NCBI GenBank assembly: GCA_018675995.1
Contig: JABGWZ010000105.1
Span: 1 to 64,000 of the forward strand
Origin: Opitutia bacterium
Lineage (GTDB): Bacteria; Verrucomicrobiota; Verrucomicrobiia; Opitutales; Seribacteraceae
Direction: 5' to 3'
DNA: 64,000 nt
Positions 23,459 to 34,700 of this stretch are shown here, piece by piece; the stretch's first letter is position 1, and the number at the start of each line of letters is the position of its first letter. A model generated the notes under the pieces. That model worked only from the letters and a program-made list of their open reading frames with translations, searched no databases and was not told where the DNA came from. A program made the position numbers and the translations under genes.

Positions 23459-24658
23459 ATGGCAAAAGAACAGTTCCAGCGTACAAAACCTCATGTTAAC
23501 GTAGGTACCATTGGTCATGTTGATCACGGTAAAACAACACTCACGACAGCAATATTGCATGCACAAGCAAGACAAGGTCTTGCTGAAGTAAAAACTTATG
23601 CTGATATTGCAAAGGGTGGTACAGTTCGAGATGCATCCAAAATTGTTACCATTGCGGTTTCTCATGTCGAATATGAGTCAGCTTCACGCCACTACGCTCA
23701 TGTTGATTGTCCCGGTCACGCCGACTTTGTTAAAAACATGATAACTGGTGCAGCACAAATGGATGGTGCTATTTTAGTTGTTGATGCAACAACCGGACCC
23801 ATGCCCCAAACACGGGAACACATTTTATTAGCCCGCCAAGTTGATGTTCCAAACTTGGTTGTTTTCTTAAACAAGTGTGACTTAATGTCCGGCGATGATG
23901 AAGAACTTCTTGAGTTGGTTGACATGGAAATTCGAGATTTGTTGAGTAAGTATGAATTCGATGGTGATAACGCTCAAATTATCCGTGGCTCTGCTACAAA
24001 AGCACTTGAAGATGATGAAAGTGAATTGGGCTTAGGGTCGATTCAAAAACTTATGGATGCGATTGATTCTGAAGTCGCTGAACCAGTTCGCGATGTTGAC
24101 AAACCATTGTTAATGGCGGTTGAAGATGTTTTCACCATTACTGGTCGTGGTACTGTTGCTACTGGCAGAATCGAGCGTGGAATGATCAAGGTAGGCGAAG
24201 AAATTGAGATTGTTGGACTCGGTGAATCTATGAAAACAACCTGCACAGGAGTAGAAATGTTCCGTAAAGAGTTAGGACAAGGACAAGCTGGAGACAATGT
24301 CGGCATCTTGTTGCGTGGTGTTGAAAAGGCTGACATCCAAAGAGGACATGTTATTGCTGCTCCTGGAAGCATTAAACCACATACTAAAGCTAAAGCTCAA
24401 ATTTATGTTTTGAATAAAGATGAAGGTGGTAGACATACACCTTTCTTTAAAGGTTACCGACCACAATTCTTCTTTGGTACTGCTGATGTAACGGGTATTG
24501 TTCAACTACCTGAAGGTGTCGAAATGGTTATGCCAGGAGATAACTTAGGTGTTGAAATAGAGTTACAGAAATCCATTGCTATGGAGCCCGGTCAAAGGTT
24601 TGCAATACGTGAAGGAGGCAAAACTATTGGAGCGGGTAACATTACCGAAATATCATAA
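23459..24658 (+). CDS. tuf: Elongation factor Tu
   Basis: [27 protein letters not shown]; switch I is atypical (see findings). Confidence 0.97.
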   Translation: MAKEQFQRTKPHVNVGTIGHVDHGKTTLTTAILHAQARQGLAEVKTYADIAKGGTVRDASKIVTIAVSHVEYESASRHYAHVDCPGHADFVKNMITGAAQMDGAILVVDATTGPMPQTREHILLARQVDVPNLVVFLNKCDLMSGDDEELLELVDMEIRDLLSKYEFDGDNAQIIRGSATKALEDDESELGLGSIQKLMDAIDSEVAEPVRDVDKPLLMAVEDVFTITGRGTVATGRIERGMIKVGEEIEIVGLGESMKTTCTGVEMFRKELGQGQAGDNVGILLRGVEKADIQRGHVIAAPGSIKPHTKAKAQIYVLNKDEGGRHTPFFKGYRPQFFFGTADVTGIVQLPEGVEMVMPGDNLGVEIELQKSIAMEPGQRFAIREGGKTIGAGNITEIS

Positions 24659-24689
24659 TTTTTTTCGATCCCCTCAGCACTTTACTTTT

Positions 24690-24765
24690 GGGAGAATAGC
24701 TCAATTGGTAGAGCACCGGTCTCCAAAACCGTAGGCTGTGGGTTCGAGTCCCTCTTCTCCCGCCA
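24690..24765 (+). tRNA. tRNA-Trp(CCA)
   Basis: Cloverleaf; anticodon loop CTCCAAA, 3' GCCA. Confidence 0.96.
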
Positions 24766-24781
24766 TTACTTTTTAATTAAT

Positions 24782-24988
24782 TTGAACCCATTCAAAAAAG
24801 TCAGATCCTTTTACAAGGAAACACTAGCTGAACTTGCAAAGGCAAGTTGGCCTAGTCTTGGTGAGCTTCGCGAATCTACTGTTGTTGTTGTTTTGGGAGT
24901 TGTTATCCTAGGCTTTTTTATATCAATTTCAGATTTTTCATTGTCAAACTGGGTGGAGTTTATAACACAAACACTTCGTTCCAGCTAA
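24782..24988 (+). CDS. secE: Preprotein translocase subunit SecE (TTG start)
   Basis: ETLAELAKASWPS motif, single TM helix, between tRNA-Trp and nusG. Confidence 0.9.
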   Translation: MNPFKKVRSFYKETLAELAKASWPSLGELRESTVVVVLGVVILGFFISISDFSLSNWVEFITQTLRSS

Positions 24989-24999
24989 GCCCTTAAATT

Positions 25000-25578
25000 A
25001 TGAGTGAAACTCTAATACCTGGCATGAGATGGTACGCAGTTCAATGCTTGTCAAATCACGAAGATAAAGTGCGAAGATATTTGACGAAGTACAAAGAAGA
25101 AGATGAATCTTTCGCAAAAGATTTAAATGAAATTTTGGTTCCAATCGAAACGGTTTCAGAAGTAAAAAATGGCAAAAAGAAGCAAAGAGACCGTAAATTT
25201 TACCCTGGGTATGTTTTCGTTGAAATGAAACTTTATGACGATCATGGCTCACTAAAAAAAGAACCATGGTATAAGGTCAAAGATACAGACGGGGTCATAA
25301 ATTTTATTGGTCGTGAATCCCCTACGCCATTAAGGGAAGATGAAATTGCGCGGATATTAAACCAAGTTAATGAGGCAAAAGGAAAAGAAGTCCCCAAAGT
25401 CCAGTTTTCGAATGGCGAGGTGGTTAAAATTCTCGATGGTCCGTTCTTGAATTTAACTGGGGAAATAGAAGAAATTGATCCAGGTAAAGGAAGCTTGAAG
25501 GTCTCCGTATCTATATTCGGTAGGTTTACACCAGTTGAACTTGAATTTTGGCAGGTTGAAAAAGCTGACCAAGAATAA
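25000..25578 (+). CDS. nusG: Transcription termination/antitermination protein NusG
   Basis: [25 protein letters not shown] domain. Confidence 0.95.
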   Translation: MSETLIPGMRWYAVQCLSNHEDKVRRYLTKYKEEDESFAKDLNEILVPIETVSEVKNGKKKQRDRKFYPGYVFVEMKLYDDHGSLKKEPWYKVKDTDGVINFIGRESPTPLREDEIARILNQVNEAKGKEVPKVQFSNGEVVKILDGPFLNLTGEIEEIDPGKGSLKVSVSIFGRFTPVELEFWQVEKADQE

Positions 25579-25586
25579 CATTTATT

Positions 25587-26012
25587 ATGTCTAAAAAAGC
25601 TGTTGGTCTCATAAAATTACAACTACCCGCAGGTGCAGCCAATCCGGCTCCACCCGTTGGTCCAGCATTGGGTGCGCAGGGCGTAAACATTATGGGCTTT
25701 TGTAAAGAATTTAATGCAAAAACAAAAGACCAATCTGGTTTAATTTTACCTGTTGTCATAACTGTTTACGCAGATAAATCTTTTAGTTTTATTTTAAAGT
25801 CCCCCCCTGCTTCTGTTTTGCTTAAAAAAGCTGCAGGCCTTGCTAAAGGCTCTGGTGTTCCCAATAGAGACAAAGTTGGCAAAGTTACGATGGATCAAAT
25901 TAAAGAAATCGTTAAAACAAAACAGAACGACCTTAATGCTAGTAATGAGGATGCTGCTTGCAGGATTATCGAAGGAACAGCCCGAAGCATGGGCATAGAA
26001 GTATCTAAATAA
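25587..26012 (+). CDS. rplK: 50S ribosomal protein L11
   Basis: [20 protein letters not shown]. Confidence 0.97.
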   Translation: MSKKAVGLIKLQLPAGAANPAPPVGPALGAQGVNIMGFCKEFNAKTKDQSGLILPVVITVYADKSFSFILKSPPASVLLKKAAGLAKGSGVPNRDKVGKVTMDQIKEIVKTKQNDLNASNEDAACRIIEGTARSMGIEVSK

Positions 26013-26021
26013 TTTTAACAA

Positions 26022-26714
26022 ATGAAACCTCGAAGTAAAAAATACCGTAAATCATTGGAGTCCGTTGTCTCTGACGAATCATCATCATTGTCAGACGCTT
26101 TTCAAAAATTATCGAAATTTGAGAAAGTAAATTTTGATGAAACGGTAGAAGTTTCTTGCTCCATGGGTGTTGACCCAAAACAAAGTTCTCAAGGCGTTAG
26201 GGGAACAGTCAATTTGCCGCATGGTAGTGGTAGGGATGTAAGGGTTATTGTTTTTACTGATAATTCTGACGATGCTATAGCAGCTGGAGCGGATCATGCC
26301 GGTTTGGATGATTTAATTTCTAAGGTCAAGGATGGGTGGATGGATTTCGATGTGGCTATATCAACTACAGACGCAATGAAAAGTGTACGTAGTATTGCTC
26401 GTGTTCTTGGCCCTCGCGGATTAATGCCAACCCCTAAGGCTGGAACGGTTACGGATAATATCGCAGACGCGATCCAATTAGTTAAAGCAGGTCGTGTTGA
26501 ATTCAAAATGGATAAAACTGGAGCACTAGCTGTCGTAGTCGGAAAGAGATCTTTCGCAAATGAGCAATTGGAGGAAAACACTGTTGCAGCTTTAAGTGCA
26601 ATTTCAGAGTCAAGGCCTGATGGTTTTAAAGGTAAGTTTGTTAAAACCGTTTTTGTGAGCAGCTCTATGAGCCCAAGCGTCAAAATTAACACTTCGCTTG
26701 TTAACATTAATTAA
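26022..26714 (+). CDS. rplA: 50S ribosomal protein L1
   Basis: VLGPRGLMPTPKAGTV. Confidence 0.96.
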   Translation: MKPRSKKYRKSLESVVSDESSSLSDAFQKLSKFEKVNFDETVEVSCSMGVDPKQSSQGVRGTVNLPHGSGRDVRVIVFTDNSDDAIAAGADHAGLDDLISKVKDGWMDFDVAISTTDAMKSVRSIARVLGPRGLMPTPKAGTVTDNIADAIQLVKAGRVEFKMDKTGALAVVVGKRSFANEQLEENTVAALSAISESRPDGFKGKFVKTVFVSSSMSPSVKINTSLVNIN

Positions 26715-26724
26715 AATTTTATTT

Positions 26725-27234
26725 ATGAGACCTGAAAAATCATACCTCGTTAAAGAAGCATCTGAATATCTATCACGTTCTAATTATTTTTTTCTTACAG
26801 ATTACAAAGGCATAGATTCAGCTGAAACAAACGAATTAAGAAAGAGACTTTCAGAAAGAGGAGCAGAGTTTCATGTTATCAAAAATAGCTCTTTGAGCAT
26901 TGCTGCCAAAGAAAAAAATCTACCGGATTTTTCCGATTATCTTGTTGGTCACACTGCTATAGTTACTGGTGGAGATGATGTATCCGGTGTAGCGAAGACC
27001 CTTACTACTTTCAATAAAGAATCTAAAAAAGTTTCCGTCAAAGCAGGTAGTCTTGATGATCGTGTGTTAACTCCAGAAGAAGTTAAAATTTTATCAAACT
27101 TACCTAGCTTAGAAATATTACAGTCTAAATTGCTTTCTTTACTCAATACACCCGCAACACAAGTAGTTTCAGTTCTTAGTGCACCCGCACGGTCTCTAGC
27201 GACTGTTATTCAAGCAAAAGCGGACAAATCATAA
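26725..27234 (+). CDS. rplJ: 50S ribosomal protein L10
   Basis: L10 N-terminal YFFLTDYKGI; start MRPEKS preferred over ORF-track start 26698. Confidence 0.92.
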   Translation: MRPEKSYLVKEASEYLSRSNYFFLTDYKGIDSAETNELRKRLSERGAEFHVIKNSSLSIAAKEKNLPDFSDYLVGHTAIVTGGDDVSGVAKTLTTFNKESKKVSVKAGSLDDRVLTPEEVKILSNLPSLEILQSKLLSLLNTPATQVVSVLSAPARSLATVIQAKADKS

Positions 27235-27362
27235 AATCTAAATTTTCTGGGTACTCTACCCGAAATCACAAACAATAATCCACCCACCTAGAAGAAATTA
27301 GGGTTTCACCCTTAAACACCTATAGGTACTAATAATATTCAGGACAGGAGGTATAAATTAAC
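27235..27362 (+). promoter_or_regulatory. Structured rplJ-rplL spacer with strong Shine-Dalgarno for rplL
   Basis: GGGTA-CTC-TACCC (27249-27261), AGGGT-TTC-ACCCT (27300-27312), palindrome ACCTATAGGT, AGGAGG at 27346-27351. Confidence 0.45.
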
Positions 27363-27749
27363 ATGTCAGATATAACCAAAGACCAAGTTATCGATTGGCT
27401 TAGCAACCAGTCAGTCATTGAGACAGCAGATCTCGTAAAACAACTCGAAGAAAAATGGGGAGTAAGTGCAGCAGCACCAGTTGCCGCCGTCGCCGCCGCC
27501 CCAGCAGGAGACGCAGGAGCAGCATCTGCTGAAGAAAAAAGTGAATTCGATGTTGTACTCGTTGAATTTGGAGGTAATAAGATTGCCGTAATTAAAGAAG
27601 TTCGAGCAATTACAGGCCTTGGCCTTAAAGAAGCAAAAGAGCTTGTTGAAGGTGCACCTAAGCCCGTTAAGGAAGGTGTTTCAAAAGATGAAGCAGCTGA
27701 AGTTGGCAAGAAACTTGAAGCAGCTGGAGCAAAAGTAGAAATTAAATAA
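27363..27749 (+). CDS. rplL: 50S ribosomal protein L7/L12
   Basis: Ala-rich hinge, [38 protein letters not shown]. Confidence 0.97.
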   Translation: MSDITKDQVIDWLSNQSVIETADLVKQLEEKWGVSAAAPVAAVAAAPAGDAGAASAEEKSEFDVVLVEFGGNKIAVIKEVRAITGLGLKEAKELVEGAPKPVKEGVSKDEAAEVGKKLEAAGAKVEIK

Positions 27750-27783
27750 TGCACCCTCACCCCTCTTTAAATTTATAGCAACG

Positions 27784-27819
27784 AGCCGTATGGTTGTTTG
27801 TCAACCTGCGGCTTTTTTT
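27784..27819 (+). terminator. Intrinsic terminator/attenuator between rplL and rpoB
   Basis: AGCCG-TA-TGGTTG ... CAACC-TG-CGGCT imperfect stem followed by T7. Confidence 0.7.
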
Positions 27820-27856
27820 GTTTCGTACCCTATCATAACAGTTAAAATATCTCACA

Positions 27857-30800
27857 ATGGAAACAGCTATTCGTAAAAATTTCGGTAAACTAACTGAAGC
27901 TATTGAACCACCAAATTTATTACAAAATCAGGTGGATTCTTTTCATGATTTTCTGCAGAGAGAGGTTCCGTCCACTCACAGGAAACAGGCAGGCTTAGAG
28001 GCTGTCTTTAGTGAAGTGTTTCCTATCATTAGTTATGATGAGAAATCTAGGTTGGAGTATGTTAGTTACACAGTCGGAGAATCCAAACTTACAGAGATGG
28101 ATTGTATCGATCAAAATTGTACATATGCAGCACCCTTGCAGGTTAAATTACGCTTACGACTAGAAGTTGAAGGCCAAAGTAAACCTTTTTATTCCGAAGA
28201 AGAAATATTTATGGGTGAGTTGCCTATTGTTACCGAAAGGGGTTCGTTTATAATAAATGGTGCCGAGCGTGTAGTAGTAAGTCAATTACATCGCTCACCC
28301 GGGGTAAGTTTTGAAGAGTCAGTGCATACAAGTGGTAAAACCCTTCACGGATTCAGAATTATTCCTGACCGTGGAACATGGATTGAAGCCCAATTCGATC
28401 AGCATGACCTTTTATATGTTTATTTGGATAGAAGAAGGCGTAGAAGAAAATTTTTAATCACCACATTCTTGAGGGCACTTCTTGATTCAGATTCAGATAA
28501 AGATTCAGATCAAAAAATAATTGAATTATTTTATGAAATTGAGTCGTTATCAATTGCAGACTTATTGAAGCGGGATAATGTTTCTAACTTTGTGTTAGTA
28601 GAACCAATGTTTGATCGCAACAAAGGCACTGTTTTAGCAAAAGCTTTCGAACCATTGACTAAAACTTATTTGAGAGCATTTCAAAAGGCCGGCGAATCTC
28701 AATTAAGAGCAATTGATACGTCAGTTGATGAGGGCGCAGTTATTCGTTGCCTGAAGAAAGATACTACCAAAAATAAGGACGAAGCATTAAAAGAGATTTA
28801 TAAAAAGTTACGTCCGGGTGAGCCACCAGATCGGGCAAATGCTGAAGCTTTAATTACAAGACTATTTCTGGACTCAAAACGCTACGACTTGGCAAAAGTC
28901 GGTCGTCACATGCTTAATCTGAAACTTGGGCTAGACACACCTTTGGAAATTCGTGTTACCACAGTTGAGGATTTAGTCGCCGCGACAAGGAAGTTGACAG
29001 ATTTTAAAAGAGGTAAGTCAAATGAAGAAAAAGCTCGTGAAGATGCTGGAAAATTTTTCGATATGGGCATTGATGATATCGATCATTTGGGTAATCGTAG
29101 GGTTAGGACAGTTGGAGAATTATTAGCAAATGTTTGCAGAAGCGGATTGTCCCGCACCGAGCGAGTTGTCAGAGAGAGAATGACTCTCTACGATCAAGGA
29201 GTAGAGTCATTATCGCCTGGGAAATTAATAAATCCAAAAGCATTAACAACAGTTGTTCGCGATTTCTTTGCGAGAAGTCAACTTAGTCAATTTAAAGACC
29301 AAATTAATCCATTAGCAGAGATGACACACAAAAGACGTTTATCTGCACTTGGACCTGGTGGACTAAACCGTGAGCGTGCAGGTTTTGAGGTTAGAGATGT
29401 GCATCCGACTCACTATGGAAGAATTTGCCCAATTGAAACCCCTGAAGGTCCAAACATTGGGCTTATCAATACATTAGCGACATATGCTAAGATTGATGAG
29501 TTTGGTTTTTTGCAGGCACCATATCACCCTGTTAAAAAGGGCGTTGTTGATAAGAATCCAAAAAATGTACAATACTTAAATGCGTTTGAAGAAGAGAGAT
29601 ATACGATCGCACAAGCAAATACAGAAGTTGATGCATCAAATAAGTTAACTGGACGTGTAACTTGTCGATATCGTGATCAAGTTAGCGAGTACGATCCCAA
29701 GGAAGTGGAATTTATGGATGTATCTCCAAAGCAGGTCGTTTCTGTCGCTGCTGGACTTATTCCCTTTCTCGAACATGATGATGCAAACCGTGCTTTAATG
29801 GGAGCAAATATGCAACGCCAAGCTGTGCCTTTGTTGCAATCTGATTCTCCTCTAGTTGGTACTGGTATTGAAAAGAAGGTGGCAGAAGATTCTAAGACAG
29901 TAACCGTTTCTGAGTCTGAGGGTATCGTCGCTCTCGCTGACGGTAAAAGGATTGTTGTTACCGACGACGGTAATTTACCTCCGAGATTCCTTAAAGAAGC
30001 TCGAAGTGATCATAAGCGCGGTATTTACTGCTACGACTTAAGAAAATTTTTACGCTCTAATGCGGGAACATGTTTCAATCAAAAACCAATAGTTAGAAGA
30101 GGTGATAAAGTTAAAGTCGGACAAGCACTTGCAGATGGTGCATGCACAGACAATGGTGAACTTGCTATCGGCCGAAATATACTCGTCGCATTCATGCCTT
30201 GGAAGGGTTATAATTTTGAGGATGCGATATTAATTTCCGAGAAAATGATTAAGGATGATATTTATACATCCATTCATATCGAAGAGTTTGAAGTAACAGC
30301 CCGAGATACTAAGCTGGGAGCTGAAGAAATCACTCGTGATATTCCGAATGCCGGAGAAGAAGCATTAAGAAACCTTGATCACTTAGGCGTTGTGCGAATT
30401 GGTGCAGAAGTTAAGCCCAGTGATATATTGGTAGGAAAAATTACGCCCAAAAGCGAAACTGACTTGGCGCCAGAAGAAAAACTTCTGCGAGCAATCTTTG
30501 GTGAAAAAGCTGCTGATGTTAAAGATAGTTCACTGAAAGTTCCATCTGGAACTCAAGGTATAGTGATGGATATTAAAGTATCGAGTAGAACGGATGCCGA
30601 GCAAGAGAAGCTTTCGCCATCTGATTTGCGTCGTCAAATGAAACAGATAAAAGAAGACTATCGTAACCAGTCAGATGAGTTACGATCTCAGTTAACGGAA
30701 TCACTTTCTAATATTCTATTGGGCGAAAAAATTCCGTTGAATGTAACAAATTCCGAAACTGGAGATATTATAATTCCTTCAAATAGAAAAATAACTAAAA

Positions 30801-31714
30801 CTCTACTTCGTAGATTATCATCTGTTCATCGTTATATTGATATACCTCCGTCTCCCGTCCGCATAAAAGTTTTTGAAATTATCGAAAGCTATGAATCTAA
30901 ATTTAATGAGCTTGATGATGATCGTGATAGAAAAATTGAATCTATTGAGCAAGGTGATTCTATTGATCAGGGAGCGATAAAAAATGTCCGTGTATTTGTA
31001 GCGAAAAAGCAAAAAATGCGTGTCGGTGATAAAATGGCAGGACGACATGGAAACAAAGGTGTTGTTGCAAAAATAGTTGCAGAAGAGGATATGCCATTTT
31101 TACCTGACGGTACGCCAATTCAAATCTGCTTAAACCCACTTGGCGTTCCGAGTCGAATGAATGTTGGGCAGGTCTTGGAAACTCATTTAGGTTGGGCATG
31201 CGAAAAATTAGGTTTTAAAGTTGCTACACCCATATTTGACGGCATTCCAGAAAGTCGAATTAAAGAATATTTGCAAGAAGCTAATTTGCCCGATACAGGT
31301 AAGTCTGTTTTATATGATGGTTGTACTGGTGAACCTTTTTACCAAAAAATTGTAGTCGGGTACATGTATATGCTGAAACTAAATCATTTAGTTTCTAGTA
31401 AAATCCATGCCCGTGCAGTTGGTCCATATAGCCTTATTACTCAGCAACCATTGGGAGGAAAAGCTCAATATGGAGGTCAACGTTTTGGAGAAATGGAGGT
31501 TTGGGCACTTGAGGCTTACGGTGCAGCTTATACCTTACAGGAAATTCTTACTGTTAAATCAGATGATGTCGCAGGAAGGACAAAAATCTATGAATCATTG
31601 GTTAAAGGTGATAATTCCCTTCAAGCAGGAACACCACAATCATTCAATGTTTTAATGAAGGAGATGCAAAGCCTTTGCCTAGACATACGGGTCCTCGGTG
31701 AGGATACCCTCTAA
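27857..31714 (+). CDS. rpoB: DNA-directed RNA polymerase beta subunit
   Basis: HKRRLSALGPGGL, RDVHPTHYGRICPIETPEGPNIGLI, GGKAQYGGQRFGEMEVWALEAYGA. Confidence 0.98.
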   Translation: METAIRKNFGKLTEAIEPPNLLQNQVDSFHDFLQREVPSTHRKQAGLEAVFSEVFPIISYDEKSRLEYVSYTVGESKLTEMDCIDQNCTYAAPLQVKLRLRLEVEGQSKPFYSEEEIFMGELPIVTERGSFIINGAERVVVSQLHRSPGVSFEESVHTSGKTLHGFRIIPDRGTWIEAQFDQHDLLYVYLDRRRRRRKFLITTFLRALLDSDSDKDSDQKIIELFYEIESLSIADLLKRDNVSNFVLVEPMFDRNKGTVLAKAFEPLTKTYLRAFQKAGESQLRAIDTSVDEGAVIRCLKKDTTKNKDEALKEIYKKLRPGEPPDRANAEALITRLFLDSKRYDLAKVGRHMLNLKLGLDTPLEIRVTTVEDLVAATRKLTDFKRGKSNEEKAREDAGKFFDMGIDDIDHLGNRRVRTVGELLANVCRSGLSRTERVVRERMTLYDQGVESLSPGKLINPKALTTVVRDFFARSQLSQFKDQINPLAEMTHKRRLSALGPGGLNRERAGFEVRDVHPTHYGRICPIETPEGPNIGLINTLATYAKIDEFGFLQAPYHPVKKGVVDKNPKNVQYLNAFEEERYTIAQANTEVDASNKLTGRVTCRYRDQVSEYDPKEVEFMDVSPKQVVSVAAGLIPFLEHDDANRALMGANMQRQAVPLLQSDSPLVGTGIEKKVAEDSKTVTVSESEGIVALADGKRIVVTDDGNLPPRFLKEARSDHKRGIYCYDLRKFLRSNAGTCFNQKPIVRRGDKVKVGQALADGACTDNGELAIGRNILVAFMPWKGYNFEDAILISEKMIKDDIYTSIHIEEFEVTARDTKLGAEEITRDIPNAGEEALRNLDHLGVVRIGAEVKPSDILVGKITPKSETDLAPEEKLLRAIFGEKAADVKDSSLKVPSGTQGIVMDIKVSSRTDAEQEKLSPSDLRRQMKQIKEDYRNQSDELRSQLTESLSNILLGEKIPLNVTNSETGDIIIPSNRKITKTLLRRLSSVHRYIDIPPSPVRIKVFEIIESYESKFNELDDDRDRKIESIEQGDSIDQGAIKNVRVFVAKKQKMRVGDKMAGRHGNKGVVAKIVAEEDMPFLPDGTPIQICLNPLGVPSRMNVGQVLETHLGWACEKLGFKVATPIFDGIPESRIKEYLQEANLPDTGKSVLYDGCTGEPFYQKIVVGYMYMLKLNHLVSSKIHARAVGPYSLITQQPLGGKAQYGGQRFGEMEVWALEAYGAAYTLQEILTVKSDDVAGRTKIYESLVKGDNSLQAGTPQSFNVLMKEMQSLCLDIRVLGEDTL

Positions 31715-31757
31715 TCATTAAGTAAATTATTTTAATAATCTCTCAAAAAGGTAAATC

Positions 31758-34700
31758 ATGAGTGTTGAAGCAGTAAATGAAGCATTAGGTGTGGAAGTAG
31801 GACCCATGGATAGGGTTTCCATCACTGTGGCATCTCCGGATGTTATAAGATCTTGGTCTAAGGGTGAAGTGAAGAACCCGGAAACTATAAATTATAGAAC
31901 TTTTAAACCTGAACCAGGAGGTCTTTTTTGTCAGAAAATATTCGGTCCGGTACGAGATTATGAATGTGCTTGTGGCAAATATAAAAGAATAAAGTATAAA
32001 GGTGTTGTTTGTGATCGTTGCGGTGTTGAGGTCACCGTATCTCGCGTACGTAGAGATCGCATGGGTCATATAGAGCTTGCCGTTCCCGTTTCTCATATTT
32101 GGTTTTTGAAAAGTATGCCGAGTAGGTTGGGCTTGTTACTTAATATGACTGCTAAAAGTTTAGAAAGAGTTCTTTACTATGAGCAGTATATGGTTACTGA
32201 CCCTGGAAATACACCCTTAGAAGAAAAACAACTATTATCTGATAAAGAATTTAGAGAAGCTCAAGACGAGTTCGGAGATGAGTTTGAGGCAAAGATGGGA
32301 GCTGAGGCTGTAAGAGATGTTCTTGCTAGAATTAACCTTGAGGATGAGCTTGAGGAACTTTACGACCAAATGCATGATACCAAGTCCAAGCAGATAAAGA
32401 AGAAGTTGGCTAGCAGGCTTAAGGTCACACAAGGATTTCTACATTCTGGGGCTTCCCCAGAATGGATGGTTCTGGATAGTATACCAGTTATACCACCGGA
32501 CCTTAGACCACTTGTTCCTCTCGAAGGTGGACGATTTGCCACAAGTGATTTAAATGATTTGTACCGACGCGTTATCAATCGTAATAATCGATTAAAAAAT
32601 CTTTTACAGCTGAAAACCCCAGATGTAATTATTCATAATGAAAAGCGTATGCTGCAAGAAGCAGTAGATGCCCTTTTCGATAATGGCAGGCATGGCAGAG
32701 CAATAACCGGTTCGGGAAATCGTGCATTAAAATCTTTAAGTGATATGCTTAAAGGTAAACAAGGTCGTTTTCGCCAAAATCTGCTAGGTAAGCGTGTTGA
32801 TTATTCCGGACGTTCTGTGATCGTTATTGGTCCCGAACTCAAGCTTCATCAATGTGGATTGCCTAAGAAAATGGCATTAATTCTATTTGAACCTTTTATA
32901 ATCCGGAGGCTTAAAGAACTTGGCTTTGTTCACACCGTTAGAGGTGCGAGAAAAATGATAGAAAGCCGCTCGCCTGAGGTTTGGGATATTTTGGAAGAAG
33001 TTACAAAAGGACACCCGGTTCTTCTGAACCGTGCCCCTACCCTGCATAGACTTTCGATTCAGGCGTTTGAGCCAGTTCTTATTGAGGGTAATGCTATTCG
33101 TGTACATCCTCTTGTTTGCACAGCCTATAACGCAGACTTTGATGGTGATCAAATGGCCGTACATGTACCCTTATCAGTTGAAGCCATTATGGAAGCAAAG
33201 CTTTTAATGATGGCTACCCACAATATCTTTTCTCCTTCAAGTGGAAAGCCCATCCTAACTCCTTCTCAGGATATAGTACTTGGTTCATATTTCTTAACTA
33301 TGAACCCAAAAAATGAGCCTAAAGAAGGTGAGAGGCTTCCCTTACTTGGCAGCCTTGAAGAAGCTTTGAGTGCATTACACGAAGGTGTACTTAATTTACA
33401 TGACTGGATAAACATGAAGAATCCAGATAAAGGCAAACAGACTCTCTTTGGGATATCAAAGAAAAGTTGCGTTTGTACAACAGTTGGTCGTGTTCTCTTT
33501 AATACGATATGGCCAGATGAACTCGGATTTTTCAATCAACCCGCACTGAAAGGTGACTTGGGTAATTTAATTTTAGAAACTTTTCGACTTAGAGGCAAAG
33601 AAGAGACTATTGAGTCATTAGATCGTCTTAAGGAAATGGGTTTCGATATGGCTACAAAAGCCGGTATTTCTATTGGGATTTTCGATATGATCATACCACC
33701 GGAAAAAAAGCAGCGAATTACAGTTGCTCGGAAAGAAATTGATAAAGTTGAGGATCAATTCAAAAAAGGAATTATTACACGCGGAGAGAGGCACAATAAA
33801 ATTATTGATGTTTGGACAACCGCAACAGATGATATTGCAAAAGAGGTATTTGCCTGTTTGGACGAAAATATGGGCAAAGATACTATTAATCCAGTTTTCC
33901 TCATGATGGATTCAGGGGCAAGGGGCAACCGTCAACAAGTTAGGCAGTTGTGTGGTATGCGTGGCTTAATGGCCAAACCATCAGGTGAAATTATTGAGCA
34001 GCCAATTTTAGCTTCATTTCGCGAAGGTTTATCTGTTTTGGAATACTTTATGTCCACACACGGTGCCCGTAAAGGGCTGGCTGATACTGCACTTAAAACT
34101 GCAGATGCAGGATACCTAACGCGTAAATTATGTGATGTTGCCATGGATTGCATTATTGTTCGCGATGATGACGATAGAAGAGATGGTGTTGTTAAAAAAG
34201 CCATAATGGAAGGCGACAACGAAGTAGTTCCTTTAAGAGACAGAATTATTGGCAGATATGCCACTGATGACATCATAAATCCTTCTAATCCCAGTGAAAA
34301 AGTTCTTACTTCAGGAAGTCTTATAACGGAGGAAATTGCATCAACTATCGATGCCTTGGGAATTACACGAGTTCGAGTGATGTCGCCATTATCCAGTAGA
34401 ATCAAAAATGGATTGACAGCTTTGGAATATGGTATTGATCCATCAACTAACAGTCTAGTAAAGCAAGGTTCATCAGTTGGTATTATAGCTGCTCAATCAA
34501 TCGGAGAACCGGGTACTCAATTAACAATGAGAACATTCCATATTGGCGGTATCGCTAGTGCTGGAAGGGAAGATCCAGTAATTAATGTGAGAAAAGCCGG
34601 CAAGTTAAATTATAAGGGTTTAAGGTTGGTTACTTTAGCAAATGACCAACAGGTCACATTAAATAAAACTGGCTCGATTCAGGTACTTGATGAAGATGAC

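Noticed and set aside
26294-26707. 137-aa minus-strand ORF inside rplA
   Set aside because: Antisense shadow ORF without independent support
27329-27760. 143-aa minus-strand ORF opposite rplL
   Set aside because: Mirror-frame artefact of the Ala-rich L7/L12 gene; low-complexity Ser/Ala translation, no motifs
29270-29370. RpoB rifampicin-region differences (QFKDQINPLAEMTHKRRLSAL)
   Set aside because: Lys at the usual Met position and Ala at the usual Ser are noted, but key Asp/His/Ser positions are retained; too little to claim resistance
33932-34405. 157-aa minus-strand ORF inside rpoC
   Set aside because: Antisense to highly conserved coding sequence, no recognisable protein
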